Shown: positions 1 through 11,450, counted from the first letter of the stretch. The stretch: DNA of 64,000 bases from Antedon mediterranea (GCF_964355755.1 NC_092678.1:6296922-6360921), one strand, 5' to 3'. The notes: a model not told the origin generated them from the sequence alone. A program made the numbers and translations.

Positions 1-139
1 CACCATGCCCAGGCTGGCCAAATGATTGGTTTGTACCATTCCATATTTAACTATGGTTTCCTTCTTTAACTAATTCTTTGTATGTATAGAATAAGGTAAA
101 ATGTACATCCGATTTACAGTGCTGTATCTCAACATACTA

Positions 140-285
140 TCTATTTCCGAGGTATTTGGTAATATTATTTATATCACATGTGGTGCCTGTATCATGTAAG
201 GTTAGGTTAAGGGTTAGGTTACTCTAGATACATGTGAAACACATGTGATGTTGTATTACCAAATATTCCTATGATACTGGAGAAA
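140..285. mobile_element. MITE family C copy (palindromic, about 140 bp)
   Basis: GGTATTTGGTAATA near 151 pairs with TATTACCAAATATTCC near 256-271, and ATCACATGTG pairs with CACATGTGAT, giving a long imperfect hairpin. Related inverted repeats occur at 10264-10420 and 34425-34510, sharing CATGTGACA.CTGTATT and CCTATGATAC. Confidence 0.55.
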
Positions 286-557
286 TAAATACAGTACCGA
301 GAATCGGCTGAGAGCTTACGATGTGACTGTGAATAGAGAAGGTAAATAAATAAGTTACCTTCGACATTTTAAATATCAAATGTAATGCTGAACTTATTAC
401 TTATACATGCATACACTGCCGTACAGATCTAGATTTTATAGAAAAAAGGGCTGTGGTTTCCAGGGGTAAACAAAAAAGAAACGCATGAAAAAATTGTATT
501 TTTGTATTAATAAATCTCTTTAAATTATAATATATTTCTCAAAATTAATTATTACAG

Positions 558-2392
558 ATAACTTGAATTCGGAAGTACAGCTATCCAAGAAAAAGGATAT
601 GCAGTTGGAAGATCTTAAAAGTAAATATTTCTTATTCTGTAAACAAATTCTTTGTAGTGAACAATTTTACCTTTATTTTTGTTGGATACATAAGAAATAC
701 GTAAGAAATACTTCTTTGGCAGAACCTTTTAAGCTCTGTCTACAAAATCAAACTAGTTTAACAAAAAAAGTGTGATGTGCCCAAATATGGCAGTGATATG
801 CTTAAATATGGTAATGATGTGACATCATCATGTCCATATATGGGCATATAAAATGTTTTTTCACATAAAGTTTGATAGTGTAGGCTATAGACCACAAAGC
901 CCAAACAAAAAATGCTGAAACACTTCCAAAAGCAGAATTGTCCTAAGGTTCCAATATTTTTAAAAAGGCTATCTGAAAAGGCGTATTCGACTGGTCACTT
1001 CAATGATAGCACTGCTCATATAGAAATATGAGGATCGAGTTTGGGGACTAGGTCTGCAGATTATCAACTCATAACATCCTAATTGAACACGTCTAATAAA
1101 TTGGTTTTCTTGTCTTCTATTTAGAACAACTGATTGAATCACAGCGATTATCAAAAAGCAGTGCAAATGAAGTTGAAGATTTAAAAAGTAAGAATTTAAA
1201 CCATTTACTATTTTAAATTGTATGCAGTATTATAGCATATTTTTCCTTGATACTAGCTACTATAAGCCAATCAGCAGCTTGCTATTAAGTCCTATATTAG
1301 AAGCCAATCAACAGCTTAGTATTTAGTCCTAGATGCAGCCTGCTATTTGGTCCTAAATATTTTAAGCAAATCAACAGCTTGCTATTTGATCTTAGATATT
1401 GGAAGCCAATCAACAACTTCCTACTGGGTCTTAGCTACTATAAGCCAATCAGCTTTGGCTTGCTTTCTTTATGCAACAAGGTCAAGTTCAATATTGAATA
1501 TCGAAACGTGGCAGGCTATAGGCGCTTGACCTTTGAGAATATCGCCTAAAATGTATAATTTAAAACTACGATACTTGGTATTGTATATTCAGGAATAGCC
1601 GTTCCATAGTCTCTTTGCTTTTCTTCCTTATATCTTATTAACTAAATTTTTAAATTTTTATACTTACAAACATTACTATTAATATGCCTGTTGACATAAT
1701 TTCATTAAACTTCGACACAGTACAACTCTTAACAAAATGTTTTCAATCTTCTATCAACTAAAAGTCGTAGTTAGTCATGTCTCGGGTCACATTCTATGGT
1801 CACCGTACAGATAGGCTAATACATCAGTACTTCTATGAATGGATGACTAGTTGGTGACAAGAACGCTAGTTGGTCATACCCAGTACCGTTTTGATTTTAC
1901 GATCATTTGGGAAACCACCTCACGAAGGAAAAAAATATATTATAATGTGAAGCTTTTAAATTGTAATTAGTAATAATGGTATAATTGACAATGAATGGTG
2001 TTGCTTTTTATGGCTACCAGAATCATGTGTTCAAATCATAGCCTTGTCTCAACAAATCAACAACAAAAGTATAAATCATTTACTACATTATATGTAAAAA
2101 AATAATATTTTTATTATTGATTTAATATAATTTTTTTTTTTCAGAGCAAATACGCAAATTGAGCAGTGAACTGGAAAAGACAAAGTTAGAAAATAATAAA
2201 TCTTTCGCAGAATTATCTCCCACCGGACCTCTTAGTCCTACGCAGGACGACTTGATGAAACTTAAAAAGCCCGATAAGGAGAGAAGGAAAAGTGTTAAAG
2301 GTTTGTATATCTTAAAATCACTTCTTCCGAGACTATGCAATTAACTAATTATTAAATAATTCTAAATACACTGGGAACACTTTTATAAAATG

Positions 2393-2430
<38 letters not shown>

Positions 2431-5400
2431 TTTAGTTCTCTACAAATACAGTTATGTTCAGACTTAAAGCTGACTTAAAGCTCTGTCCACACTATCAAAG
2501 AGTTGTAAAAAAATTAGATTATTGACCTGTTACCTTTATTTCCTAAGCTCTGTCCACACTATCAAACTGTATGTGACAAAAAATGTGATGTGCCCATATA
2601 TGGACATGAAGATGTCATACCACTAATACATTATATATATATCACTACCATATTTGGGCACATCACTAGTTTTATCAAACTAGTTTGATAGTGTAGACAG
2701 AGCTTTAGGAGAAAATCAAAATTATCTAAAAAACTATTCCATTGTAAAGTTGTTATAAAAAAGCTTTTGTAGGCCTAGGAACAAAAATCATGTGTTCTGG
2801 TCATGACAAAAGTGATTTATCAAGATTGTTATTGGCCAATGTAAGGCAACCAGAATGTGGCATGTTTTTTGTACCGTCTGAACACAGCCTTAGATAGCCA
2901 GGTGTTGTATGATTGACACATTCACAATATATAATTTACAGGAATTTTCTCTCTGGGTTTATTTTTTTTAAAGATCATTTCAAAATTAATCTACTGCAGT
3001 TACTGCAGTAACTAATTAATGCAATTACATGTGATTTTAATTTATTTAACTGTATGACGTTTATAATGCAGTCACTGCAATAAAGAGTAATTACTGCAGT
3101 AACTGCAGTGCAATAAGTTGTTGTGGTCCCTTATTTTTGCACCAAAATTGTGTACAAATCAGTCTCATCTTATTAAATTTATTTTTTACATTAATTTTTT
3201 TTTCTTTTTCAATTTCATGTTTATTTAACTACCCCCTGTAATATTCATATGAAATTATTGTGTAGGGAAAAGTACATAGTATTATATAAGCTGAATGTTG
3301 TTCGTGCCAATAACTTATATCAATATTGCATTATTAATTAATTTGACCAATCACAAGCGTTAGAGTATTCAAACTATTGCCTGTCATTGGTCAACATGTT
3401 TGAATTGTGTCCCTATTGGGAACCAAGCATTATTATTGACTTCTTTGTCAATATTATTTATTATTGGCCCTTACCATTTTTATATTCCATTTTTCAACAC
3501 AGAATTAAAATTTGTCTAAACAAATTGTAAATACTTGATTTATATCATGTAACACCAGAAATAGAGAGAACTCCAAATAAAGAACTAATCTGTTGATTTT
3601 CTTTTTTATAAAATATTATCCACCCATTAGTCAATTTGAAAACATACCAGCCACCCATTGGTCAATTCAAAAACATATCAGCCTCCCATTGGTCAATTCA
3701 AAAACATATCAGCCACCCATTGGTCAATTCAAAAGCATCAGCCACCCATTGGGCAATTTAAACTTATATTATCTCTTTATTTGGAGTTAAAAAATTGTTT
3801 TATTTTAATTTATCTTGCAACAATTTTCTCATTTTACATTTACTTTTTTATATACATTTTTTTACTTTTGGTTCAACATTATTTCCAACACCTTGGCACT
3901 TCATTAATGCTAACATTAAAACATGAAATTAAATTGTCAATACATCTTTTGGAATTTGTTCTTTTTATGTTTTTCTTTTGTTAGTAAAATACTTGCAATT
4001 GAATGCTTAGATAAGTTTTCATGTTATAATACCAAATCATTTGCTTTTTTTAGTTTGCATGAATTTTATTTTTTTCTTCCTTCTTTATCTTTCTGGAATC
4101 TAAATTAAACAAAATAAAAACATTTAATTCCCCATTAAAATATAGAAAATAAATTTAAATTTAACTCATGAATATTAATGAGTTTGGCTGTTAATTACCA
4201 TAAATTATGAATTTCTATTATATTTTTCTCAACCTAACCTCCTCGCTTACAGATGATGATGATACCTCGCAAGATGTTGACCCTCAGAATTCAGGTATTC
4301 TAAAAACCTTGACCCCTGACCTTTGTGTCAGGGTTGTCTCACCTTTGACATGACCTTTCATCTAGATATGTGTACAATCTTATACTAGTGACAATGTATT
4401 AATTCATTGGTTGGTTTTGTATCTAATGCGAGTTTGGCCGCTCTTTCTCTTTTATCACTTGCTTTCTTTTTCTGTTATCATTTGCTGGCCTCGTTTTTTT
4501 TTTTGCCTGCTAACTTTTTATTAAAGCATCTTTTCTTTTAAATCATTTTTAATGTTGTATATAAAGCATTTATATCACCTATATATTATTTTCATTATGA
4601 ATAACAATATTAGTAGATTTCATTTTTTTTTAAATGTTATGTTTAATTTTGTTCTAGCTCAATTTAATTTTAAATAACAGTCTTTTTTTTGCTTGTAATA
4701 GTAAAACAATCGCAAGCAATAGAAAAATATTTAATATTATATTAATATTTCTGAACCGTTTTTCTTTATTTACTTTTTTATGCCACTGTGCAAGTGGACT
4801 TCTTGTTATAATTAATAAGTTAATACAGTAACATTATTATTTATATAATATGTTATATAATATTATGTAATAATTGTATTATATAATATAATTATTATTG
4901 AAACAGTATACAATCTATAGCTTTGGATAAATATAATCGTAGGCCTACTGTACCTAGACTACCAAGTTTGCGCTGATGGCTAGGGTTGGATTAAATACTA
5001 AAGAAATAGCAGCCTTAACCCTAGCTATCAACTCTAGCTTGGTGGTCTAGAGGTATTTATGTCTAGCTAGTGATCTGGAGGTTGTGGGTTCGAGTCCCAC
5101 CCAAGGATTACTTACAGAATATACTACTTAGCACTTTAGTAGTACAATTAGATTTGGCATGTCAATCAGATAGTTACAATGTTACATTGCATACCATATC
5201 ATATCTTTTCATCTATCTATTAAATTTAAAATTCTTCTTATAAGTCATATAAGGTTGAAGTATAACTGACCCCTGGTGGTAAATGTCCCCTTCTATTAAG
5301 AATACTTGGAACACTAATTATACAATAATCCCCTAGAAATATCATTATACTAATATTTTGATAGTTAAATTAAAATCGGTTCTTCAGATTTAGATGATAG

Positions 5401-8400
5401 TACGGTAGATAAAAAAGATTTAATTTAACAGAACATGACGAGAGGAGTGTGCATTCTGTTCATGTTTCACAACCGTCGCTATCTGTTAAATTACCGTATC
5501 CTTCGTCTATTGTCTATCGCTTATTAAGCAATCAGTTATTTTACAATTTTTTTATTTTTACGATGTTAATTTTTTTAACTTATAAATTTTTATGCAATAT
5601 CTATTTTAAACTTGGTTCCCATTTGGGCACAACATGACGTAAGCTCTTAGTAAGTAATTTGACCTATTACAAAGCAGTAGGTTATCTGAACTGTGATGGT
5701 CAACTTACTGGTGTTGTGCCTAAGTGGTCAACTTACTGGTGTTGTGCCTAAGTGGTCAACTTACTGGTGTTGTGCCTAAGTGGTCAACTTACTGGTGTTG
5801 TACCTAAGTGGTCAACTTACTGGTGTTTTGCCTAATTGGTCAACTTACTGGTGTTGTGCCTAATTGGTCAACTTACTGGTGTTGTGCCTAAGTGGTCAAC
5901 TTACTGGTGTTGTGCCTAATTGGTCAACTTACTGGTGTTGTGCCTAAGTGTTCAACTTACTGGTGTTGTGCCTAAGTGGTCAACTTACTGGTGTTGTGCC
6001 TAATTGGTCAACTTACTGGTGTTGTGCCTAAGTGTTCAACTTACTGGTGTTGTGCCTAAGTGGTCAACTTACTGGTGTTGTGCCTAAGTGGTCAACTTAC
6101 TGGTGTTGTGCCTAAGTGGTCAACTTACTGGTGTTGTGCCTAAGTGGTCAACTTACTGGTGTTGTGCCTAAGTTGTTGCATTGTGTCCAAATGCGAACCA
6201 ACCTTTACTCTAAGCAATGTACTGTATGTTTAATAGGAGTGGTGAAATGTTGCAAAAATACAGCTTTTTAGTTTGGGTTTCTTTGAACTTAAAGCTCTGT
6301 CTACACTATCAAACTGTATGTGACAAAAAATGTCTTGTGCCCATATATGGACATGATGATGTCATAGCACTATCATATTTGGGCACACCACATTTGTTTG
6401 TCACATAAAGTTTGTGTAGACAGAGCCTAACCAATTGTTTCCTACAGCTTGCTTGTGTGGGTTTTTCTTGGCATTCTTTGGATGCACTGCTAAATGTTAT
6501 AAACAACTTTTTCATTTCTAATTGTTACTAGGAATAGTTTATTAAAAATGCTAATTTTGTATCTCCTTTTTAGGCGATCCAACACGAGAGGAGAATGCCG
6601 GGCTAAAGCGAAGGCTGCAAACAGTAGAAGCTGAACTCAGGAAGTACGGAAATTATATAAAATCCTCTCCTCTCCCCCCGTATAAAATAGAAAATTTATT
6701 AATGTTATACCGTGTCTGTGTGGTGGGTGACCATATAAAAATTATTATTATTTTTTTTCTTTCATAAACAAATATCATTTTTTACAATATACAGAAAAAC
6801 AATGAAGGAGGCACTGTTTTTAAAAAAGCCTCTCTTAATAGAACTCGCTCTTGATCAATGTAAACAGCTGCTCATAAGCAGCTCATGAGTAAACTAAGAG
6901 ACCTTGCTTTAAATAAACCATCCAGGAACAAGCGTAATGACTTGTTGGATCAAAGTACTATACATGCACTAAATTTGGCCTTGAGATATATTTAATATTG
7001 GTGAATGTTTTAGTGTTCCCATAAAATGGTTTAAATACAAAATTTGGCAAAATTCTGCTATAAAAACCAGGAAGACTTTTTTCAGTAGTTAGGAAGTTTG
7101 ATCTAATGTAATAACATGTCTGGTGACTCCCTAGAAGGTGAAAAAAGATGGTGGATATATGGTTGATAATTTTTGCTATAGCATGAAAATAAAACTCTGA
7201 AGCTGAATAAAAATACTAGAAATGTAAAATTCAAGTTATATTACCTATATTTAGTCATCTGATAACATTTTTTACCACACTGTTTTTTTTAAACACTAAA
7301 CTTGTTTATTTTTAGAACACGAAAAGACAATGCGATTTTAAACCAGGATGTACGAAGACTACAGACATCACTAAAAGATTTAGATCAGCAGAAAAAAGAC
7401 ATTTCAGATAAAGAAGTTGTTGTTAAGTCTAAGATGCAACATGCTAAAGAAGAAGTTACCACTGCAAAATCTGAGGTTTTAATTATTTCATTTTTAAATT
7501 GATTATTAAATATTGTACTTTAATATGTTTTTAATATTAAAAAATTCATACACATCCAACATCCAAGAGCATAGATTAACATGCAGACTAAATCATTTGA
7601 TACTTACTTGATACTTGATATTGGGGAAAGTTTAGGCCTTAAACATTTGAGTGTTATAAGTAGTGGAGTATTTTTACAGTCATGAGTTATAACCCTGGTA
7701 CTAGGTCAGGATTGAACTCTGGTACTAGGCCGGGATTGAACAGTGGCACTAGGTCAGGATTGAACCCTGGTACTAGGCCAAAATTGAACCCTGGCACTAG
7801 GTCTAGATTGAACCCTGGCACTAGGTCAGGATTGAACCCTGGCACTAGGTCAGGATTGAACCCTGGCACTAGGTCAGGATTGAACCCTGGCACTAGGTCA
7901 GGATTGAACCCTGGCACTAGGTCAGGATTGAACCCTGGCACTAGGTCAGGATTGAACCCTGAACCTTAAGAATGAAAAGCAGCATGTTCTTGGTTGCTTA
8001 ATACTGTTCACACTTTGCTGTGCATAGGCAATCCACAGCTGAACGCCAGTTCCCTCTGCCCTGAGCAAGACTCCCTATGCTGTTCTATGTTAATAAGTTT
8101 TAATTCCGTGATCTACTTTTCTTCTCCATGTTAAATACAGCTCCACTACTATATATATTATATACTAAGACATTTGACTAAGCATCATAAAACAATGACT
8201 GATTGTTGAAAATTATTTAATGTTTCACCTGTTGTCAAGATCTCCAGTGTGTCTGACAGACCTGGTCATTGGAACTCCCTTTTTATCTTCTTCTATGTAA
8301 CAAAATTAACTAAAATATATTTTATTTGAATTTCAGGTTTCAACTATCCAACAAGAAATGACAGTGCATCGAGAAGAAAACAAGAAACTAAGGGCAGAAC

Positions 8401-9747
8401 TTTCAAAACTTAAAACATTATCTGGAAATGGTGCAACAGTAAGTGTTTTTAACAATAATATTTCTTTTTAAAGCAATCAATCATTTATGCAAAATAAATT
8501 GCCAACACAGGCTTACTTATACTTGGTTCAGTCAATCATCCAAGAAAATGCAGTTAATTGTGTAACCCAGACATTTATATTGCAAGAGTTTGATGATGTA
8601 GTGGAGCTGTAACTCGGTGGTTAATGTGCTTGCCTTGCAATCCCAAAGTTCAGGGTTCAATCCTGACTTCATGCCAGGGTTGTAACTCACGAATATTTCA
8701 ACTCCACTCCCTAAGCCTCAAATGAGACTTAAGCATGATAGATTATAAAATAGTTTATCAGTCCTGTAATTGGCGAGTTTGTGCTTGCTGTTGGATGCGT
8801 AAAAAAAAAAATACAAATAAAGATATTCATGTTGTTAGAATCTTTGTGTACACTTTGTTTTAGAGGCTTCACTCCTTGTAAGCTTGGACCATCACCATAG
8901 TAACTGCTGTTTTTTAAACCATGTATGTTGTGAGCAGCATCTGCATGGACTGTGGCACTGTTTATGAATATGCATTAGATAAGCTAATAAAGAATGAATA
9001 TGCATTAGATTTTTAATAAGAATGAATATGCATCAGATTTTAAATAAGAATGAGTATGCATTGAATACCAATCAAGAATAAATATGCATTAGATAATCTT
9101 AATAAGGAATGAATATGCATTAGATTTCTAATAAGAATAAATATGCATTAAATTTCTAATAAATATGAATATGCATAGATTTCGAATAAATATGAATATG
9201 CATAAGATTTCTAATAAAAAGAATATGCATAGCTTTCTAATTTGAATGAATATGCATTAGATTTCGAATAAGAATGAATATTCATCAAATTTCTAATAAG
9301 AATGAATATGCATTAGATTTCTAATAAAAATAAAGATTCATTAGATTTCTGATAAGAATGAATATGCATTAGATTTCTAATAATAAAAATAAATATTTAT
9401 TATAATATATTTAATAAAAATGAATATGCATTAGATTTTAATAAGACTGAATATGCATTTGGTACCTAATAAGAATGAATGTCAATTTTTTTTTGCATTT
9501 TTTCACCGTGCATGGAAAACTGTTAAAAATAGATCCTCCAATTTCAGACCCAGCCAATCAAAGCCTCCAATTACAACTTACCCCGAGACCATCCATTAGA
9601 TGGCATGGTGTAGCACTTTGTTTTTCTAACATTTTTTTATTTTATTTATAGGGACCATTCATGACATATTTACCAGTTTTTGTCATCATCATCGCTATAG
9701 CAGCCGCAGTCTTTCAGTTGTTTTATGCTTTCAGTGGACGAGTATGA
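558..9747 (+). CDS. C-terminal part of a tail-anchored coiled-coil protein (8 exons, 5' end outside window)
   Basis: Eight exons chain in one consistent reading frame with GT/AG borders: 558-620, 1125-1187, 2145-2300, 4253-4294, 6574-6643, 7316-7475, 8337-8438 and 9652-9747 (stop TGA 9745-9747). The first four junctions all split a codon after base 1, so some exons could be skipped without a frameshift. About 249 residues are visible. They are mostly charged heptad-type coiled coil (e.g. EVQLSKKKDMQLEDLK, NAILNQDVRRLQTSLKDL, HREENKKLRAELSKLK), interrupted by a Pro/Ser linker SPTGPLSPTQDD and an acidic exon (DDDDTSQDVD). The last exon encodes one hydrophobic span of about 22 residues (YLPVFVIIIAIAAAVFQLFY) followed by only a few residues, the plan of a tail-anchored ER or outer-membrane protein. 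I do not recognise the family with confidence; SLMAP-like proteins share the plan (coiled coil plus alternative C-terminal membrane segments), but the part that would decide (an N-terminal FHA domain) is outside the window. Confidence 0.75.
731..890. mobile_element. MITE family A copy (worn right end)
   Basis: Begins AAGCTCTGTCTACA and carries the family core (GTGATGTGCCCAAATATGG ... CATCATGTCCATATATGGGC) and right arm CATAAAGTTTGATAGTGTAG, but the last bases are diverged. It lies in the intron between the exons at 558 and 1125. Confidence 0.75.
1250..1465. repeat. Degenerate tandem repeat, unit about 43 bp, about 5 copies
   Basis: The phrase AAGCCAATCA(A/G)CAGCTTGCTATT recurs with spacing near 43 bases, alternating with TAGTCCTAGATATT. 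Copies are diverged. It sits in an intron of the coiled-coil gene. Confidence 0.7.
2145..2300 (+). CDS. Exon with coiled coil and Pro/Ser linker of the tail-anchored protein
   Basis: A 156-bp (52-codon) exon after a T-rich tract and CAG, ending AAAG|GTTTGT. It encodes a basic/acidic helix (QIRKLSSELEKTKLENN), then LSPTGPLSPTQDD and a strongly basic KKPDKERRKSVK. The SP dipeptides and the RRKS sequence look like kinase sites; that is inference. A reverse-strand frame over the same bases is a shadow. Confidence 0.75.
2393..2432. repeat. (ATT)n microsatellite
   Basis: About 13 uninterrupted ATT units. Confidence 0.95.
2477..2706. mobile_element. MITE family A copy preceded by a partial second left end
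   Basis: A left end AAGCTCTGTCCACACTATCA occurs twice, at about 2477 and 2544; the right end (AGTTTGATAGTGTAGACAGA, then GCTTTA) is at 2685-2706. This is either a nested insertion or an internal duplication of the left arm. Confidence 0.85.
2985..3120. repeat. CTGCAG-rich repeat
   Basis: ACTGCAGTTACTGCAGTAAC at about 2993-3012 and TTACTGCAGTAACTGCAGTG at about 3091-3110 flank about 80 bases, with further CTGCA motifs between. The same phrase recurs at 45340-45362 and in 58018-58560. Confidence 0.65.
3340..3432. mobile_element. MITE family B copy, right half
   Basis: GACCAATCACAAGCG pairs with GTCATTGGTCAAC, and the right end ATTGGGAACCAAGC is intact. The left terminal arm is not clear. Confidence 0.65.
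3637..3765. repeat. Minisatellite, unit about 31 bp, 4 copies
   Basis: CCACCCATTGGTCAATTC then AAAAACATATCAG recurs four times. Overlapping open frames of about 65-108 residues here are products of the repeat, not genes. Confidence 0.9.
5036..5108 (+). other. tRNA-like sequence (SINE head or tRNA pseudogene)
   Basis: A box A match (TGGTCTAGAGG) and a perfect box B (GGTTCGAGTCC) lie 73 bases end to end, with a T-arm stem GTGGG/CCCAC and an acceptor stem CTTGG/CCAAG; the first two acceptor pairs fail. The D stem is poor. Best read as the head of a tRNA-derived SINE. Confidence 0.55.
5432..5637 (+). CDS. Possible alternative terminal exon with a second membrane segment
   Basis: After TTTAACAG at 5431 an open frame continues in the phase left by the exon ending at 4294 and runs 67 residues to TGA at 5635-5637. 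It starts EHDERSVHSVHVSQ and ends in a strongly hydrophobic span (LFYNFFIFTMLIFLTYKFL) with a short tail. This is the same design as the annotated last exon: linker, one membrane span, stop. The last dozen residues are encoded by the left end of a MITE that starts near 5609. Just upstream (5387-5428) another frame-compatible stretch, DLDDSTVDKKDLI then stop, follows TTCTTCAG. Either could be a real alternative 3' end or chance; no transcript evidence is visible. Confidence 0.27.
5609..6203. mobile_element. MITE family B copy expanded by an internal minisatellite
   Basis: The left end CTTGGTTCCCATTTGGGCAC at 5611-5630 has its inverted partner TTGTGTCCAAATGCGAACCA at 6181-6200. Between the arms, one right-arm segment (GGTCAACTTACTGGTGTTGT) has been amplified into a tandem array. 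Compare compact copies of 100-150 bp elsewhere in the window. Confidence 0.8.
5697..6175. repeat. 28-bp minisatellite, about 17 copies
   Basis: Unit TGGTCAACTTACTGGTGTTG then TGCCTAAG, 28 bases, nearly exact; the variants are mostly CTAATTGG or AAGTGTT. It lies wholly within the MITE at 5609-6203. Confidence 0.95.
6291..6428. mobile_element. MITE family A copy
   Basis: AAAGCTCTGTCTACACTATC at the left and GTGTAGACAGAGCC at the right, flanked by TTAA and TAA; the core palindrome has CCCATATATGG and CATATTTGGGC. An open frame running across it on each strand is a shadow. Confidence 0.85.
7688..7968. repeat. 24-bp minisatellite, about 11 copies
   Basis: Unit CCCTGGCACTAGGTCAGGAT then TGAA. Because 24 is a multiple of three, both strands stay open (a Pro-Gly-Thr-Arg-Ser type repeat peptide), which is not evidence of coding. 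It is in the intron after the exon ending at 7475. Confidence 0.95.
8603..8680 (+). other. tRNA-like sequence (SINE head)
   Basis: Box A-like AACTCGGTGGTTAATG and box B GGGTTCAATCC lie about 45 bases apart around CTTGCCTTGCAATCC, which would form an anticodon arm with TGC. Sequence on either side is not a clean acceptor stem, so a SINE head is more likely than a tRNA gene. Confidence 0.5.
8960..9480. repeat. Degenerate A/T-rich minisatellite, unit about 28 bp, about 18 copies
   Basis: The phrase GAATATGCATTAGATTTCTA then ATAAGAAT recurs with substitutions and length changes. The palindrome ATGCAT is kept in nearly all units. It occupies the last intron of the coiled-coil gene. Confidence 0.9.
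9652..9747 (+). CDS. Last exon: C-terminal membrane anchor
   Basis: Acceptor TTTATTTATAG then 31 codons and TGA. It encodes GPFMTYLPVF followed by an uninterrupted hydrophobic stretch and the short tail FSGRV. With nothing but coiled coil before it, this acts as a tail anchor: insertion after translation, bulk of the protein in the cytosol. A polyadenylation signal AATAAA lies at 10051-10056, about 300 bases after the stop. Confidence 0.75.
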   Translation, partial: GPFMTYLPVFVIIIAIAAAVFQLFYAFSGRV

Positions 9748-10069
9748 CAGAGATGATAGAATTATACAAACACTGTGACAAAATGTACAAATTGTGTACA
9801 GCTTATAAGAAAATAGTATTATTTGTATAACGCAGTAATAATGGGTGATGTGTACAACATCACTTAGAGGTGGTTAAAGAGTGGGGACGTAATACAAGTG
9901 TTGTGTAACCAGAGAGCAAGCCAGAGAGATTTATATGGTTAGAGTATGTCTCTGAACAGATATAAGGAGATAAACTGTTGAAGGAAATACAGAAAGCAGG
10001 CCAAGAAATGAAAGTTGTATGAGCACACCAGAGAAGGATCAATTGAACTCAATAAAACAAAGTAGCATA

Positions 10070-10215
10070 AAGCTCTATCTGTACACTATCAAATTCATTT
10101 GACAAAAAATGTTTGCCCAAATATGGTAGTGATATACCCAAATATGGTAGTGATATGATGTCATCGTGTCCATATATGGGCACATTACATAAAGTTTTAT
10201 AGTGTAGACAGAGCT
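10070..10215. mobile_element. MITE family A copy
   Basis: Left end AAAGCTCTATCTGTACACTA and right end TAGTGTAGACAGAGCT, with the internal GCCCAAATATGGTAGTGATA repeated. Just downstream of the coiled-coil gene. Confidence 0.8.
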
Positions 10216-10263
10216 CAATAGAGCACCCAATTCTCTGTACTGTATCTCAACAAATGGCTCGCA

Positions 10264-10420
10264 TAATTTGTCCAGTATCATAGCAAATTCTGTAATACAG
10301 TGTCACGTATGTACAATATGTATAACATAGCATTAGTTTTGGATTATGACCTATTATACAGGCATCACATGTGACAAACATGTGACACTGTATTGCAGAT
10401 TTTACCTATGATACTAGATA
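10264..10420. mobile_element. MITE family C copy (palindromic)
   Basis: GTATCATAGCAAATTCTGTA at about 10272 pairs with the run ending CCTATGATAC at about 10420; CAGTGTCAC pairs with GTGACACTG. Arms are about 30 bases with a few mismatches. Confidence 0.7.
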
Positions 10421-10552
10421 ATGTATACATACATTAGAATCGCCTAATAAGATTATATAAAATCTACCAGTATTCATGAACCAGTTTACTACTAGTTAAC
10501 TCAACCTGCAAACATTTAAACATTGTATTGCTATTGGTAGCCCTGTAGTTTA

Positions 10553-10702
10553 AAGCTCTGTCTACACTATCAAACAAAACAAGTGTGATGTGCCTAAATA
10601 TGGAAGTGCTATGCCCAAATACGGTAGTGATATGACATCATCGTGTCCGTTATGGGCACATCATTTTGTTGTCACATAAAGTTTGATAGTGTAGACAGAG
10701 CT
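10553..10702. mobile_element. MITE family A copy, near intact
   Basis: TTTAAAGCTCTGTCTACACT at the left and AGTGTAGACAGAGCTTAATA at the right give inverted ends and a flanking TAA on both sides. A 3-bp TAA duplication is what PIF/Harbinger-type elements make; no transposase is encoded. Confidence 0.88.
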
Positions 10703-11097
10703 TAATATTATAAAATATTCATCATCATCAGTTTGATCATCTATCTATTGAATTATAATTTATTAAAATATAATGCAAGAAAGAATGAAGTACTTGAACA
10801 GACACCACCTATTAGCTTAAAGTATAAAACTTTTCTCTGTTTTGTTGGGACAGCCAACTGTTAAGTTTTTACCATTTTTTAAATCTAAACATAAAGTGTG
10901 CCTTCCAAACCTTTTTTTCTATTAAAGTAGATGTTTGTATTTCATTTTTTTTTCTACTAAAATCGAGGCATAAGAATTTATTTTTCATTAAGATACTATA
11001 GTGGGATATTTACTATACTTATTTATATCAATTTTAATACAAAATGAATTAATGTAATCATACATCCCGACCTCCCACAAACCCCACTCCTCATAAG

Positions 11098-11450
11098 AAT
11101 GTGGCCCCTTGATAGGAGTGTCCCCTGAATAGAGGTGGCCCCTTGATAGGAGTGTCCCCTGAATAGAGGTGTCCCTTTGATAGGAGTGTCCTCTGAATAG
11201 AGGTGTCCCCTTGATAGGAGTGTCCTCTGAATAGAGGTGTCCCCTTGATAGGAGTCTCCTCTGAATAGAGGTGGCCCCTTGATAGGAGTGTCCCCTGAAT
11301 AGAGGTGTCCCCTTGATAGGAGTGTCCTCTGAATAGAGGTGTCCCCTTGATAAGAGTGTCCCCTGAATAGAGGTGTCCCCTTGGTAGGAGTGTCCTCTGA
11401 ATAGAGGTTTCTCCTTGATAGAAGTGTCCTCTCAATAGAGGTGGCCCCTG
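11098..11450. repeat. 34-bp minisatellite, about 10 copies
   Basis: Unit CCTCTGAATAGAGGTGTCCC then CTTGATAGGAGTGT. The long reverse-strand open frames (up to 171 codons) come from the array. Single or few units of the same theme occur at about 11870-11990, 23720-23750, 36545-36575, 48180-48220, 52150-52400 and 63090-63300. Confidence 0.95.

Noticed and set aside
5036-5108. Functional tRNA gene
   Set aside because: Boxes A and B are good, but acceptor pairs 1-2 and the D stem fail; read as a SINE head.
5697-6175. CRISPR-like array
   Set aside because: Units are contiguous with no spacers, and the genome is eukaryotic.
7682-7969. Open frames on both strands encoding Pro-Gly-Thr-Arg repeat peptides
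   Set aside because: Produced by a 24-bp minisatellite whose length is a multiple of three; no splice sites or start context, and it lies within an intron.
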